64,000 bases of DNA, from assembly GCA_950295325.1 (NCBI GenBank), contig OX485808.1:9674501-9738500 (forward strand). Direction: 5' to 3'. Position numbers and translations under genes: made by a program. Shown here piece by piece: positions 24,862-36,128 of this stretch; the stretch's first letter is position 1; every line of letters begins with the position of its first letter. The stretch comes from Polytrichum commune. Taxonomy: Eukaryota > Streptophyta > Polytrichopsida > Polytrichales > Polytrichaceae. The notes under the pieces were generated by a model. The model had not been told where the DNA came from. It saw only the letters and a list, made by a program, of their open reading frames with translations, and did no database searches.

Positions 24862-25831
24862 TAGAGGCTGGGTTTGGGTCGAGCGACCCAAACCTTTTGG
24901 GAGGATGGGTTCAGGCTCAATACAGAGAGCACCCACACTTAGGCGCTGGATTTGGGTCGAGCGACCCAAACCTTCTGGCAGGATGGGTTTAGGCTCACTA
25001 CAGACAGCATCCACACTTAGGGGCTGGGTTTGGGTCGAGCGACCCAAACCTTTTGGCAGAATGGGTTTTGGGTCACGACAGGGAGCACCCACACTTAGAG
25101 GGCTGGGTTTGGGTCGAGCGACCCAAACCTTTTTGCAGGATGGGTTCAGGCTCACAACAGTGAGCACCCACAGTGTAGGGCTAGGTTTGGGTCGATCGAC
25201 CCAAACCATGAGGCAGGATGGGTTCAGGCTCACAACAATGAGCACCCACACTGTAGGGCTGGGTTTGGGTCGATCGACCCAAACCATGAGGCAGGATGGG
25301 TTCAGGCTCACAACAGAGAGCACCCACACTGTAAGGCTGGGTTTGGGTCGACCGACCCAAACCATGAGGCAGGATGGGTTCAGGCTCACAACAGTGAGCA
25401 CCCACACTGTAGGGCTGGGTTTGGGTCGATCGACCCAAACCATGAGGCAGGATGGGTTCAGGCTCACAACAGTGAGCACCCACACTGTAGGGCTGGGTTT
25501 GGGTCGATCGACCCAAACCATGAGGCAGGATGGGTTCAGGCTCACAACAGAGAGCACCCACACTGTAAGGCTGGGTTTGGGTCGACCGACCCAAACCATG
25601 AGGCAGGATGGGTTCATGCTCACAACAGTGAGCACCCACACTGTAGGGCTGGGTTTGGGTCGATCGACCCAAACCATGAGGCAGGATGGGTTCAGGCTCA
25701 CAACAGTGAGCACCCACACTGTAGGGCTGGGTTTGGGTCGATCGACCCAAACCTTGAGGCAGGATGGGTTCTGGCTCAATACAGAGAGCACCCACACTGT
25801 AAGGCTGGGTTTGGGTCGACCGACCCAAACA
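24862..25831. repeat. Family-1 palindrome array, 13 copies on a 78-bp unit
   Basis: Each unit holds a 22-bp palindrome: arm GTTTGGGTCG, two variable bases, then the reverse complement of the arm. Copies start near 24872, 24954, 25030, 25108, 25187, 25264, 25341, 25419, 25497, 25574, 25652, 25730 and 25809. Between them are CATGAGGCAGGATGGGTTC and AGCACCCACACTGTA-like segments. Arms are nearly invariant (one G to A change at the second copy) while the central dinucleotide varies (AG, AT, AC). Because 78 is a multiple of three, long open frames exist on both strands; they are by-products of the repeat. The array sits just upstream of the DUF7869 gene. Confidence 0.95.
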
Positions 25832-26451
25832 ATTCCGCAAAATCCGCCTATTTATTCGGGTGATGCTCTATTAATCTATTTATAACCTATTTGGGACAAC
25901 TGAACTCATAGATGCTTGTTGTAATTAGCTGCTCATGAATGGAAGCGTATACAAACCGTGTATTACAGCTCCAACTTAGAGAGCTTGCAGCAATCTCAGG
26001 ATTGGGACATGAAAGAAAGAACCAGCATTTGGGGGGGTTGGGCTCTTTATACTACCCGCCTCCGCTTTGGGCATCCTCTTTGGATGCCTTTCCCACCTGG
26101 TCTCCTTTGGAGGTTAATTCAAACCTTCTGACTCAATTTCCCGCTTCTTGTCAATAATAGAGAATGTATATTTAGCTTGGCTCTTCGTTGCCCCAACCAC
26201 CAAATGAATAATTCAACATATATTTAAAGTTGTTACCACCCTAACTTGGTCAACACTATTCTTCAACTCTTTCATAATTAGTTTTATACATGAATACACC
26301 ACCACCTTCCCTATTGCCATCTCCTTTCTCCTTTTATCATTGTTGTATATTTTTCTCACATCCTTACTAATACTAAATCCCTATATGTAACTTCCATATA
26401 TCACCATAGTGGATATTTAGTGTTTGAGTTTACATTTAATGTTACTTACTC

Positions 26452-26584
26452 TCATAGGGTTAGTAATGGGAAGTGTATGCGTTCGTTTTAAGTGTATCAA
26501 ACACTAACTATCATATAACTAAAAAGGATATAAAGGTTTTGATACACTACATATGAACGCATACACTAAATACCAATAACCCTA
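26452..26584. mobile_element. Small foldback (MITE-like) element
   Basis: Starts CATAGGGTTA and ends TAACCCTATG. The arms contain AGTGTATGCGTTCGTTTTAA and, on the other side, the imperfect reverse complement (ATGAACGCATACACT), also GTGTATCAAA and TTTGATACAC. The whole 133-bp unit can fold into one hairpin. No clear target duplication was identified. Confidence 0.6.
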
Positions 26585-27401
26585 TGACAATATGTAAGAT
26601 TATATCTATTAAGGGGTTTTACTCTACTTGTAGTCAAACATTATGGTATATTTCAAACAATATATTGACAAAAGATGTGCATGTATTATAAAACTTCATA
26701 TACTAAAAGTCACTAAATATAATAGTTAATGCTATTATTTAGACTCTCACATGAGGACTTATATTTTGAAAACAAATAATTAATGCCATGACAAACTTGA
26801 ATAATTTGGCCAACTTTCAATTTCTGCTAATTAAAAGAACATATGTTGTGTTGTAATGTGTGCACCCAATATTGCTTCATCCTCAAGACTCCAAGTGTGA
26901 CAATAACCTAGTACCTATGTGGAAGTCATTAATGGAACCCTAAACCACAAATGACATTTGGCACGTTCAATCTTCCAAGGATGTTTGAACCTATCGTGAA
27001 GTCCCTTGAACTCTACCAATGTGTGTGAGCAAAACATGCAAAGTTCAAAAGGTATGTCCTCATATCATTCACAACATGAAATCTACTTTAAATTAATATA
27101 TAATATTTCACTATTCCAAATAACATGTTAACATGAACAACATCCTATCCATTATAATCTAGTTCTTATGCTTTTCTTACCAGGTGACAAGGTTATAGGT
27201 TAATATTGTATCACCTACTTGTGAGCACAATATCGTTTATTTCCTTTAGTGCGTTCATTCGTGAAAAACCACACATCCATCTTTCACGTTTGTGAATTAG
27301 GATGTTGTGATGACAATATACATTTGTATTGGAAACTACAAGCACCAAGGCCCATGTCATTTGACCTATGTGCCATCCAGTTATGGTTTGTGTTGTTTAA
27401 G

Positions 27402-27433
27402 GTTTAGGGTTTAGGGTTTAGGGTTTAGGGTTC
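27402..27433 (+). repeat. Interstitial telomere-like repeat (TTTAGGG)n
   Basis: Four to five head-to-tail TTTAGGG units, the plant telomere repeat. The run is short and internal, so it is not a chromosome end; such runs often sit in plant promoters (telo-box) or mark repaired breaks. Confidence 0.85.
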
Positions 27434-27959
27434 AGGCATCATCAAACATCAAACTGAATGTTTAAATGACTTCATATGATATGTGAACTCCATGGGGTTG
27501 CAGTAGATACATTTGTAATCATTTGTTTCTCCCATGTACTTCAAATGTGAACTTCTAAGTACATATATTAATGTTCACTCTAATGCTACTTGTTAGGGTA
27601 TCCATTATAGACTAGAGCATTGTCCTCTACCAACAACCATCATATAAATTACAATACATAATCCTAAACTGTTAACCATGTGAATGGTTACCATATTTAT
27701 ATTATTGCACCGTGTAATTGCCTTTGTGGATTGCAATATAATTATGACTTACTCCTCTTAGACTTTGTAACACTCTCATATGATTCCATAAATTACATTA
27801 TTCATACACCAAAACGATAATGGCTACATTCAACGATGTTATCAATTCCAACGGGTGATCATTCAATTGAACACCATTAAAATATGAGTTGGTGATGGTG
27901 TTAATTTTGTGGAATACCTTAGTCCACGTAGGTTTTTGAGTGGTATTGAATTGCCGCTA

Positions 27960-28560
27960 ATGAATAGCGGGTTAGAAGGCCGGGGCCGGGCGGCCAAGAG
28001 AGGCGCCGGCCCTCCTATGTCCCGCACCTAGGGGCAAGGACAACCAGGAAGGCAATCTCCCTAGGGTGGCAGGTGTCAACACCACAAGCCTCGCGGGCAA
28101 CCACCTAAACCAAGGAGGTGTCGACACCTGGCAAGGTGTTGGCCCGCGAGGCTTCTGAGCCGTTGATGGGCCCGGCGCAATCTAATGGCCCGGATTCGAG
28201 GGTTTAGGGTGACCCCTTCCGCTCTCTCCTTCTCTCCCCTCCTCTTTTTTCTTTCTCTCTTTTTCTTCCTCTCTTCCTCCGCGCCAAGCGCCGCTCTTGG
28301 AAACGCCGCCGCCGCTTTCCATAGCGCCGCGCCAAGCGCTTCCTCTCGCACCTTTTGCTTTTGTCTTGGTCGCGCCGCTTCCCTTCATTCTTCTTTCTCC
28401 TTCATTCCTCTCCTCCTCTCTGATGCTTCTCCTCCTCTTCTCTCATTCTATTCCTCGTGTTATTGTCTTCCTCTTCTTATTCTCTCTTCTTGGTCCAGAG
28501 TGTTAGCTTTGAGTGAGTTCGGAGCGGTTTATTGTGTTGAACTCCTTACTTGTTTTGTAA
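27960..28560 (+). promoter_or_regulatory. GC-rich block with hairpin, then CT-rich leader
   Basis: GC-rich DNA starts abruptly at about 27970. A long inverted repeat pairs AAGCCTCGCGGGCAA (near 28086) with TTGGCCCGCGAGGCTT (near 28138), with AGGTGTCGACACCT in between. From about 28210 the plus strand turns into a C/T-rich stretch typical of plant 5' untranslated leaders. A 134-codon frame here is low in complexity and probably not a protein. I infer the promoter and first, non-coding exon of the plus-strand gene beginning at 30059; no TATA box was identified with confidence. Confidence 0.45.
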
Positions 28561-28939
28561 AATTCATGCATGGAGTGATTTTAGGTTGAGTAGAAGTGAG
28601 CACGGTCGAGTGTGATAGAAATGTAGAGGTCTTTCAAATTAGGCCTGAGTTTGCAAGAATCAGGGGGTTTGTGAGAAAGTTTTAGGGTGCTTGAGAGATT
28701 CATTGTGTTTCTGAGATCTTTGTGAGAGTTGTTCTTTAGTGCCACAACAGAGTTTCTGAGTCTGGTTGTAAGAAGCAGATTGTGAGAGCAGCTTTCAAGA
28801 GTTTGAAAGACAAGGTAAGCAATTTGCATCAGTGCACACAATTTGCATCATTCCCTTTAGGTTCCTGTTACATATACAATGCATAAGCATTGTATATGTT
28901 GCCCAAGCATTAAACATGCATCTGGAAACACAGTAGTTT

Positions 28940-29905
28940 GGGGAGACGACCCAAACTCATATTAAAATATAATAAATATTTGAATTGCAGCCTAAAATGA
29001 ACTAAATGTTTGGGTCGTTCGACCCAAACATTGCAGCCTCTTGTTTGGGTCGAGCGACCCAAACATTGGAGCCTCATTATGTTTGGGTCGCTCGACCCAA
29101 ACATTACAGGGAGAAGAACTAAACCACATTGTAAAATATAAAAGAACTTCAAAAATTAAGTAAATGTTTGGGTCGTTCGACCCAAACATTGCAGACTGAA
29201 ATGACTGGGTTGAGGTACCTAAATTTGCAGCCTAACATGTTTGGGTCGCTCGACCCAAACATTACAGGGAGAAGAACTAAACCACATTGTAAAATATAAA
29301 AGAACTTTGAAAATTAAGTGAATGTTTGGGTCGTTCGACCCAAACATTGCAGTCTGAAATGAATGGGTTGAGCTACCTAAATTTGCAGCCTAACATATTT
29401 GGGTCGCTCGACCCAAACATTACAGGGAGAAGAACTAAACCACATTGTAAAATATAAAAGAACTTTGAAAATTAAGTGAATGTTTGGGTCGTTCGACCCA
29501 AACATTGCAGTCTGAAATGAATGGGTTGAGCTACCTAAATTTGCAGCCTAACATATTTGGGTCGCTCGACCCAAACATTACAGGGAGAAGAACTAAACCA
29601 CATTGTAAAATATAAAAGAACTTTGAAAATTAAGTGAATGTTTGGGTCGTTCGACCCAAACATTGCAGTCTGAAATGAATGGGTTGAGCTACCTAAATTT
29701 GCAGCCTAACATATTTGGGTCGCTCGACCCAAACATTACAGGGAGAAGAACTAAACCACATTGTAAAATATAAAAGAACTTCGAAAATTAAGTAATTGTT
29801 TGGGTCGTTCGACCCAAACATTGCAGTCTGAAATGAATGTGTTGAGATACCTAAATTTGCAGCCTCATCATGTTTGGGTCGCTCGACCCAAACATTACAG
29901 GGTGA
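28940..29905. repeat. Family-1 palindrome array, second block (158-bp units, two palindromes each)
   Basis: About 13 copies of the family-1 palindrome, intact from 29008 onward (29008, 29044, 29081, 29166, 29239, 29323 and so on to 29872). Centres are TT, AG and CT. From 29160 they form about five tandem units of roughly 158 bp, each with a TT-centred and a CT-centred palindrome in fixed order. A worn copy precedes (28940) and two worn copies follow (29970 and 30011). The block is upstream of the acceptor at 30058, so it probably lies in a 5' intron of the large gene. Confidence 0.93.
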
Positions 29906-30058
29906 CCACCTAAACCACACTTTAAAATCTAAAAGATCTTTTAAAACGACTTTGAAAATTAAGTAAATGTTTGGGTCAATCCTCCAAATGTTAAATGCAC
30001 ATTGCAATACTTTGGGTCGATCGACCGAAACTCACAGTTTCGATTTCTTGGATTGCAG

Positions 30059-33000
30059 ATGGCCCCTAAAAAGAGACCAGGTGAAAGGTGGTTCATGCTC
30101 GCGCCAGACCACCTTTGGCAGGAGTATGAAACTCCACAGGACGATTCTTACGTCCCAAAAAATGGCGTCGTTTTGGCATGGTCCGTTCAGGTGGTGAAGG
30201 CATCCATGTTCAAGCTGCTATTCGTGGTGAAGGTGGGGACCCACGAGCAGCACACCTGGGCAACGCTGACGGGATGGGAGGTTGCGTCCGTCCAGTCTCT
30301 CGGGGACTACGTAGACGTGATACTGGAGAACTCCGCCGTGCAGAACGTCCACATGTTCATGCACCAGTTCTCCGAGCCCTTCGACCCCCTGTACGCCAAG
30401 GAGACTTGCGTCGACCCTGAAACCATAAAACCGGAGGCCATATTCATAGATGGTAGTGTAACGAACACGAAGGTTGCGAGCAGGTTCACGAAGTTAAAAC
30501 AGGCTATCACGGTTCTCAACAAGGCGCTGCAAAGCAAACCCAAGACGCAGCAGCCTGTGAGGCGGAAGGCAACGACGGAAGAAGGCGCAGGGTCCTCAAG
30601 ACCACAAACTGTGAGGAAACCGCGGGCGGTCCCTGCAGACTCGAGACGGACGAGCACTACAACAACGCCGGCTGACAGCGAGACGCCAACGCCATCAGGA
30701 AGCCGTCAGACGACCCCTTCCAAGAGGGGAAGAGAGTCATCGGGGATGACTGACGAGCCTGTTTCCCCGGAGCTCCGGATGCCGAAGCCTGGCCAAGAGG
30801 TGGATGCAGGCGAAATACAAAAAATAAACAACAACTTCGAGACAAAATGCCTGCACTGCTTCTTCATGGGCAGGGACTTCAAATTCGAGGTCAACATTGC
30901 GCAGTGCCACCTTGCGCCACCAGAGAAGTGCGTCCGAGCCAAGGAGGACGCCTACGTCGACTGGATGGTCGCTCAAATCTTGGGCGGGCAGTTCAAGGAC
31001 GACAGGCAGACAATTGTTGTCATGCCACAAGGGCTGAAAAGAATGCCGACGCCTGAGATGTGGCCGGCAATCTCTAAAGGAGACTTCTGGCTGATTGACG
31101 GGCAGCACAGTGTGGAGGCCTCGAAAAAAATCCAGCTGATGACCGAGTGGGACGACCCGAACAACCAGAAGGAGAAGCTAAAAGTTTGGAAGGCTTTGGT
31201 GGTTTGGTCGGACAACGAGACGGTCCTCAGCGACATCTCCAGGTTCTTCAACATGGAGAACAAAAAGAGGGCCTATCAGGCATCGTGGATCAGAAACATC
31301 ATGGCCTCGAGGGAGGTGTGGGAGTTTTATGGAAGGCCTCCCAAGGAAAGGGAGAATGCTAAAGACAAGAACCCCAAATGGGAGGTGAGTATGTTTGGGT
31401 CGATCGACCCAAACTCCTACATTGTTTTGTTGTCATCGCCAGGTTGATAGTTTGGGTCGGTCGACCCAAACTCTGAAATTATTTTGATATTGTCCCCAGG
31501 TTCATAGTTTGGGTCGGTCGACCCAAACTCTGAAATTGTTAAGATGTTTTCGCCAGGTTCATAGTTTGGGTCGTTCGACCCAAACTGCTGTTGCATTTGT
31601 TTTTCCATTATGTGTTGTCTAACATGTGCTAATGTCTTCCTGTGCAGGACTTCAAATATCAAATGATCAATAAATTCTCCTCGATCGACAATGCTAGCCA
31701 CAAGCAGAAAAAGTATAACGAGCTGAGAGGAGAAATCTATTTGATCACAGCGTCCGATTCCGTATGGGCAAGATGGAAGAGTGTTTTTGAAAAACACGAG
31801 ACGGGGGACCTCATGGACCCCGACACCGGCATGCTCTTCAACCAGACTACGCGCTTCAAGCAAATGAAGCCTCTGGTGAGGGAGTTCTTCAGAGCGCTTC
31901 AAGGTCTCTCCGAGACAGAGATGGGAAAAGCGGCGTCCCACATCCTACACGTGGAGACGACGGCGAAGAGATGCTGGGTCCACCCTAAGATCGTCTTCAC
32001 CAAACCCAAGATCTTCGTCCCTTCATGCTACACAATGAAGGAATGGACGGAGAACAGGAAGAAGAAGACGACCATCGTCCAGGAGCTGCACAAGCTTGTG
32101 CCAGAGAAGAAGCTCATCGTGGACGGAGAGGTCGACGAGGCGCACTGGAGGGCCTTCAAAGCCGAATATAAGTTTACCAGTGCGTCCATGGCGGCACTCA
32201 TGAGGGAGGCGGGAGACGACTTCCTCAGATCCAAGCTCGTGAAGGGGGGGAGGAACCGGGCGCTTCCCGAACACTCAGTGCGGGCCTTCTCCAACTTCAT
32301 AAAGGAGAAGAAGATCGTCAGTTTCGAAGGCGATGCGCAATTCAACATGGTCACTGTCGAACCTCTCAGGATCCAGGGTTGGCCGGGTTCTGAGTCAAGG
32401 AAGGCGATCAGGACTAGAGCCGGGGACCGCTTCCCCTTCGGAATGATAGACTTCAGGAACATCCCTGGAGCCTCATTCGAGGGGACTATGAGCACCCCTT
32501 TTTACGATCCTTTCTTGTCGAAGTTCGTGGACTACGGCAGCCCCAAATTCAGGGAGGTCGACGTCTGGCTCTGGATTGTCGAGGACAGAAGGGCAGAGCA
32601 GGTTTACGAGATCGTGCGCAAATTGCAGCCGGAGTATGCCGTCTCGAAATCTCACTACGTTGCTGCACCGGCGGAGGGGGCGTACAGCACGCTGAAAGAC
32701 AAGAAGACGAAGATCGTCAACGTGCTGTGTTTGTACTTCGTGTACAAAGCTGAGCTGGTTAAGGTGCCAAACCATCCCATAGCCAGGATGGAAAAGCTCT
32801 TCCAAGTCCAAGAAGGGTTGGGTACCAGCAGGAGCTTATATGACGAGGCGAAGTACGCCAACTACCCCGCGGATGAGCTGCGCATGGAGTTCTACCTGCG
32901 GATGATGAGGACCCTCACGAAGAGAGGGGACTGCATCTTCAACGTTTTCGGGGGGTCCAAACCGATTTTTGCAGCCATTGTAAGCAGAAAACCCAGAAGT

Positions 33001-35985
33001 CCCTATACGTTCGGTTTGGGTCGAACGACCCAAACTAGGGGCATGCACAGTTTGGGTCGAGCGACCCAAACTAGGGCCATGCATAGTTTGGGTCGAGCGA
33101 CCCAAACTAACTATTCTTATTTTGTTTTGGAAGTCATTTTCCATTATATGTTCATTTGGTGTTACTAATAGTATTGATTTTGATTGTGCAGATGTCTGGG
33201 TTGAACATCTACTCCTATGTGGAGGATGCCGATGTTCAATTCTACAGGACCCAAAAGGCGCTGGCCAAGAGAATGGACATCCTCGACTGGATACCCGGAT
33301 CCTACGTCGAAGAGATCGTCGAGGGGGGCGAGAATCCTTTGGATATTGCGAGGCGAATCAACCCGGGTGAATTCGCCATGCGGGCCCCCGTTCAATTGCC
33401 AGAGCCGCTCATCGGGTTGCATCCGGGCAATCCGTCTATGGGAGCAGGTGGCGAGGTTGGGGAGGAGGGGGAGGAAGACGAGGAGGAGGCGGAGGAGGAA
33501 GCAGAGAAAGTGGAGGGGGAGGTGGAGGAAGGGGCAACAGGATTCACTCAAGAATCCGAGGCCCCTCAGCGGAAGAAGGCCATGCGGCCTGCCACGCCGC
33601 AGAGCAGGCTGGTGCCCGCGTTGACGGTGGACGACGCCAAGGATATGTACTCGAGGGACGCGACGGCCACCTTTAGGGAGCGTAGAAGGATGAAGGGGAA
33701 GAAGCTGTACGGGGACTATGCGGTGGAGGAGACGATCGCAATAAGCTCCGAGGACGAGGACGACATGGAACTCGCCAAGAAGCTGAGGTCTGATCCTGCC
33801 TCCCCCAGAGCGTTCGCCGGGAATGTGAGGGTGAAACCGGAGGTCCTCACCGTGGAGGAGGCGAACGCAAAAATGCTCCGAGACGAGGAGCAGCGTGTGC
33901 GACTGCAGAGGGCTGCCGCCGAGGAACCCTCTGTCCGCAACGAAGTCGCGGAGTTGAGGGCTCTCCTGTTGGAGCAGGAGCGGCAAAGGGCGATGTCCCA
34001 AACTCCGTCCCAAGCGGACCTCATCACGCAAGTGATCCAGGGCATGCTGGCGCAGGGATTGGTGATGGCTCCCCCGAGTTCATTCCCTCACTTGCCCGCA
34101 GGCTTCCCTCCACAGGATATCCGCCCGCGGCCGGCGTTGGAGCATTCCTTCAGCTTCGCGGATTTGCTGCAGCCGCACGCCCGTCCTTACGCGCCTGTGC
34201 AGCAGGTGGATGATCCAAACCTTTGGCGCGTCCCCGGAGCGTCCAGCTCGTTGGCACCCCCCCCGCTCCGGCCTCCCATCCTCTTGCCCCCACACCACCA
34301 GCGGGACGACCCCCACATGTTTGGGTCGTCCGACCCAAACAGTGCCGACGTTGCAGCGTCGCAGAGCGACCCTCGCCAAGCAGCAGGGTTTGGGTCGGCC
34401 GACCCAAACCCCGTCCCCCATCAGACCCCGGTCGACGAGCCTATGCTAGATGTTGAAGGCCCGCAAGGGCCTGGTGATACCTCTACTCCTAACCCAGTCG
34501 ATGAACCAATGCATGATGCGCATGCGGAGGTTGGGTTGGGACAAAGGCCTGACAGTCAGCCTTTGCAGGAGCAGGTTGCGGCTGACGGCGTCGTCGGAGG
34601 CGGCGGTGACAGAGGTGGGGCAGCGCACGCGATGCCGGCATCAACGTCGTCAAGGCACGACCAAGGCGAGGTAATGCACTGACCCCACTCAGTTTGGGTC
34701 GGCCGACCCAAACTTCCTGGGTCTTTGACTTGTTGCCTTGGTCGTGTCCCCTAGCTAGGACAAACTTAGGCCCCCCCCGGCACTCGCGCCCTTCGTCACC
34801 CCCAGCGACCATTCGTTCGTCCACCTACCCCCGGCTTTGCAACGAAGTCTTCATCACGGCGGCCCGTCTCTTCAATTTTTTCTAGATGTAGAAGTAGGCT
34901 AGTTTGAACGCATCGTTCAACGCGGCTCCCCCAATCAAGATGTACATAGAGCATTGTATATAATATAATCACCATTTTTGACTCCTATATACTTGTATAT
35001 TGTGTTTGAATGTATTTTGTATGCTCTTGTATCCCTTGTATCCCTTGTTGCACCCCCTCCAAAATGAATCAAATGCTTTTGTGTTTGCACCGAGAACGCT
35101 CGTTTCCTTAATGCTTCGTTTGGACATAGCATGACATAAGTCGCCCCCGTTTTCTCTCGCTCGTATCCGCAGGGCTCGGAGCATAGCGTAGCGGCTCCCC
35201 GACGCTCTTCTCCAAGGAGCGCAGAGGGCAGCACGGCGGCCCCCCCGGTTTTACCCGCCCCGCCCCCGCTGCCGAAGAAACGATTCCTGGTGTTAGACCT
35301 GAACGGTGTCCTCGTGCAGTGCGTTCATTGCCCTAGGGCCCCCACAGTGCCCTTTTGCAAGCCCGAGGACGCTAATTACGACGGGCCGCCCACGTTCATA
35401 AAGAGCAAACTAGTTCACCTCCGCCCGTGGCTTCGGACCTTCCTCCAGATCGCCCAACAACGATGGTGGGTGGTCGTGTGGAGCTCCATGACGGCCGAGA
35501 ACACCAATGCGGTCGTGGAGTTCATCTTCAAGGGCATCGAGCCCCCCTGCATGGTCCTAGCACAGGAAGCCTGTAGAATATTGTACACACAGGACGGCAA
35601 AGTCGTCAAAAAACCAAACAACCCCGCTTCCCCCCAATACCTCAAGGTCTTGAAGCCCATTTTTTGGGACCAGCGACCGTCCTTGATAGGCGTCCCCTAC
35701 GACGTCCGCCCCACCCGCGAGAACACGCTCATGGTGGACGACAGCGCCGCAAAGAACATGTTGAACCCGACGGCCAACTTCATAGTGTGCCCTACGTGGA
35801 CGGTCGAGAAGGTCCGGGACCGATTTTTGTTAGACCTTAGTAAATACCTCCAGGCGCTCTGGGGAAGTGGACTTCCCGTAAACAATTTTGTTAGGAATAA
35901 TCCCATAGGCGAGAGATACTTGGATCCACGAGACCATTTGTACAGAGAGTTGTTATCTCACGCGAAATTTAACAAGCTCATTTGA
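30059..35985 (+). CDS. ParB-like / amino-methyltransferase-like / FCP1-like multidomain protein
   Basis: Exons 30059-31384, 31648-32979, 33192-34670 and 35173-35985 give 442, 444, 493 and 270 codons; every intron is GT..AG and phase 0. Exon 1 starts with ATG after TTGCAG (true start, or continuation of an upstream exon). Its second half resembles a ParB N-domain: VRAKEDAYVDWMV, TIVVMP, FWLIDGQHSVEASK, and FFNMENKKRAYQAS. Exon 2 contains VDVWLWIVEDRR where beta-class amino-methyltransferases have DPPY, and ends GDCIFNVFGGSKPIFAAI. Joined to exon 3 (MSGLNIYSYVEDADVQ, then LAKRM) this matches the AdoMet motif I/II layout, across the splice. Exon 3 continues with an acidic tract and a disordered Pro-rich region. 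Exon 4 is FCP1/HAD-like: VLDLNGVLV, VVWSSMTAEN, TLMVDDSAAKNMLNP. The key catalytic residues of both enzyme domains look altered. Exons are GC-rich, unlike the surroundings. Function unknown. Confidence 0.7.
31393..31585. repeat. Four family-1 palindromes in intron 1 of the large gene
   Basis: Copies at 31393, 31449, 31507 and 31564 (centres AT, GT, GT, TT) on a unit of about 58 bp containing CCAGGTT(C/G)ATA. The first starts eight bases after the donor GTGAGT (31385). In the pre-mRNA each could form a 10-bp stem with a two-base loop region or pair with its neighbours. Confidence 0.93.
33014..33107. repeat. Three family-1 palindromes in intron 2 of the large gene
   Basis: Copies at 33014 (centre AA), 33050 and 33086 (centre AG) on a 36-bp unit. 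The intron (32980-33191) interrupts the AdoMet-binding motif region of the methyltransferase-like domain. Confidence 0.93.
34319..34409 (+). repeat. Two family-1 palindromes inside coding exon 3
   Basis: Intact palindromes at 34319-34340 (centre TC) and 34388-34409 (centre GC) lie in frame and encode FGSSDPN and FGSADPN in the disordered region. The length of 22 bases is not a multiple of three, so the surrounding bases restore the frame. Confidence 0.9.
34692..34713. repeat. Family-1 palindrome in intron 3 of the large gene
   Basis: Intact copy, centre GC, 21 bases after the donor GTAATG at 34671. With intron 1 and intron 2 this means every internal intron of the gene carries the motif. Confidence 0.93.
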
Positions 35986-36128
35986 GACAGTACGTGTGTT
36001 TGTATGTGTGTGTGTGTATATGCGCCTACCCATTTTGTGTAATTTACGCTTCATATGTATCTTGATTTTCACGCGCTCTATCTCCCCCCTTTTCCTTGGG
36101 TTTTGTTTTGTTCCAATTTTGGCTCCAG

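Larger units (their letters stand above)
25832..27950. other. AT-rich DNA inside element B without a gene
   Basis: I see no convincing coding region. It contains a foldback element (26452-26584) and a short telomere-like run (27402-27433), annotated separately. Confidence 0.6.

Noticed and set aside
24767-25885. Long open frames on both strands through the palindrome array (up to about 370 codons)
   Set aside because: The 78-bp period keeps several frames open; the products are pure translation of the repeat, with no splice sites or domains.
28185-28589. A 134-codon frame with a hydrophobic start resembling a signal peptide
   Set aside because: It is the translation of a C/T-rich leader; the Ser/Leu/Phe composition follows from base bias.
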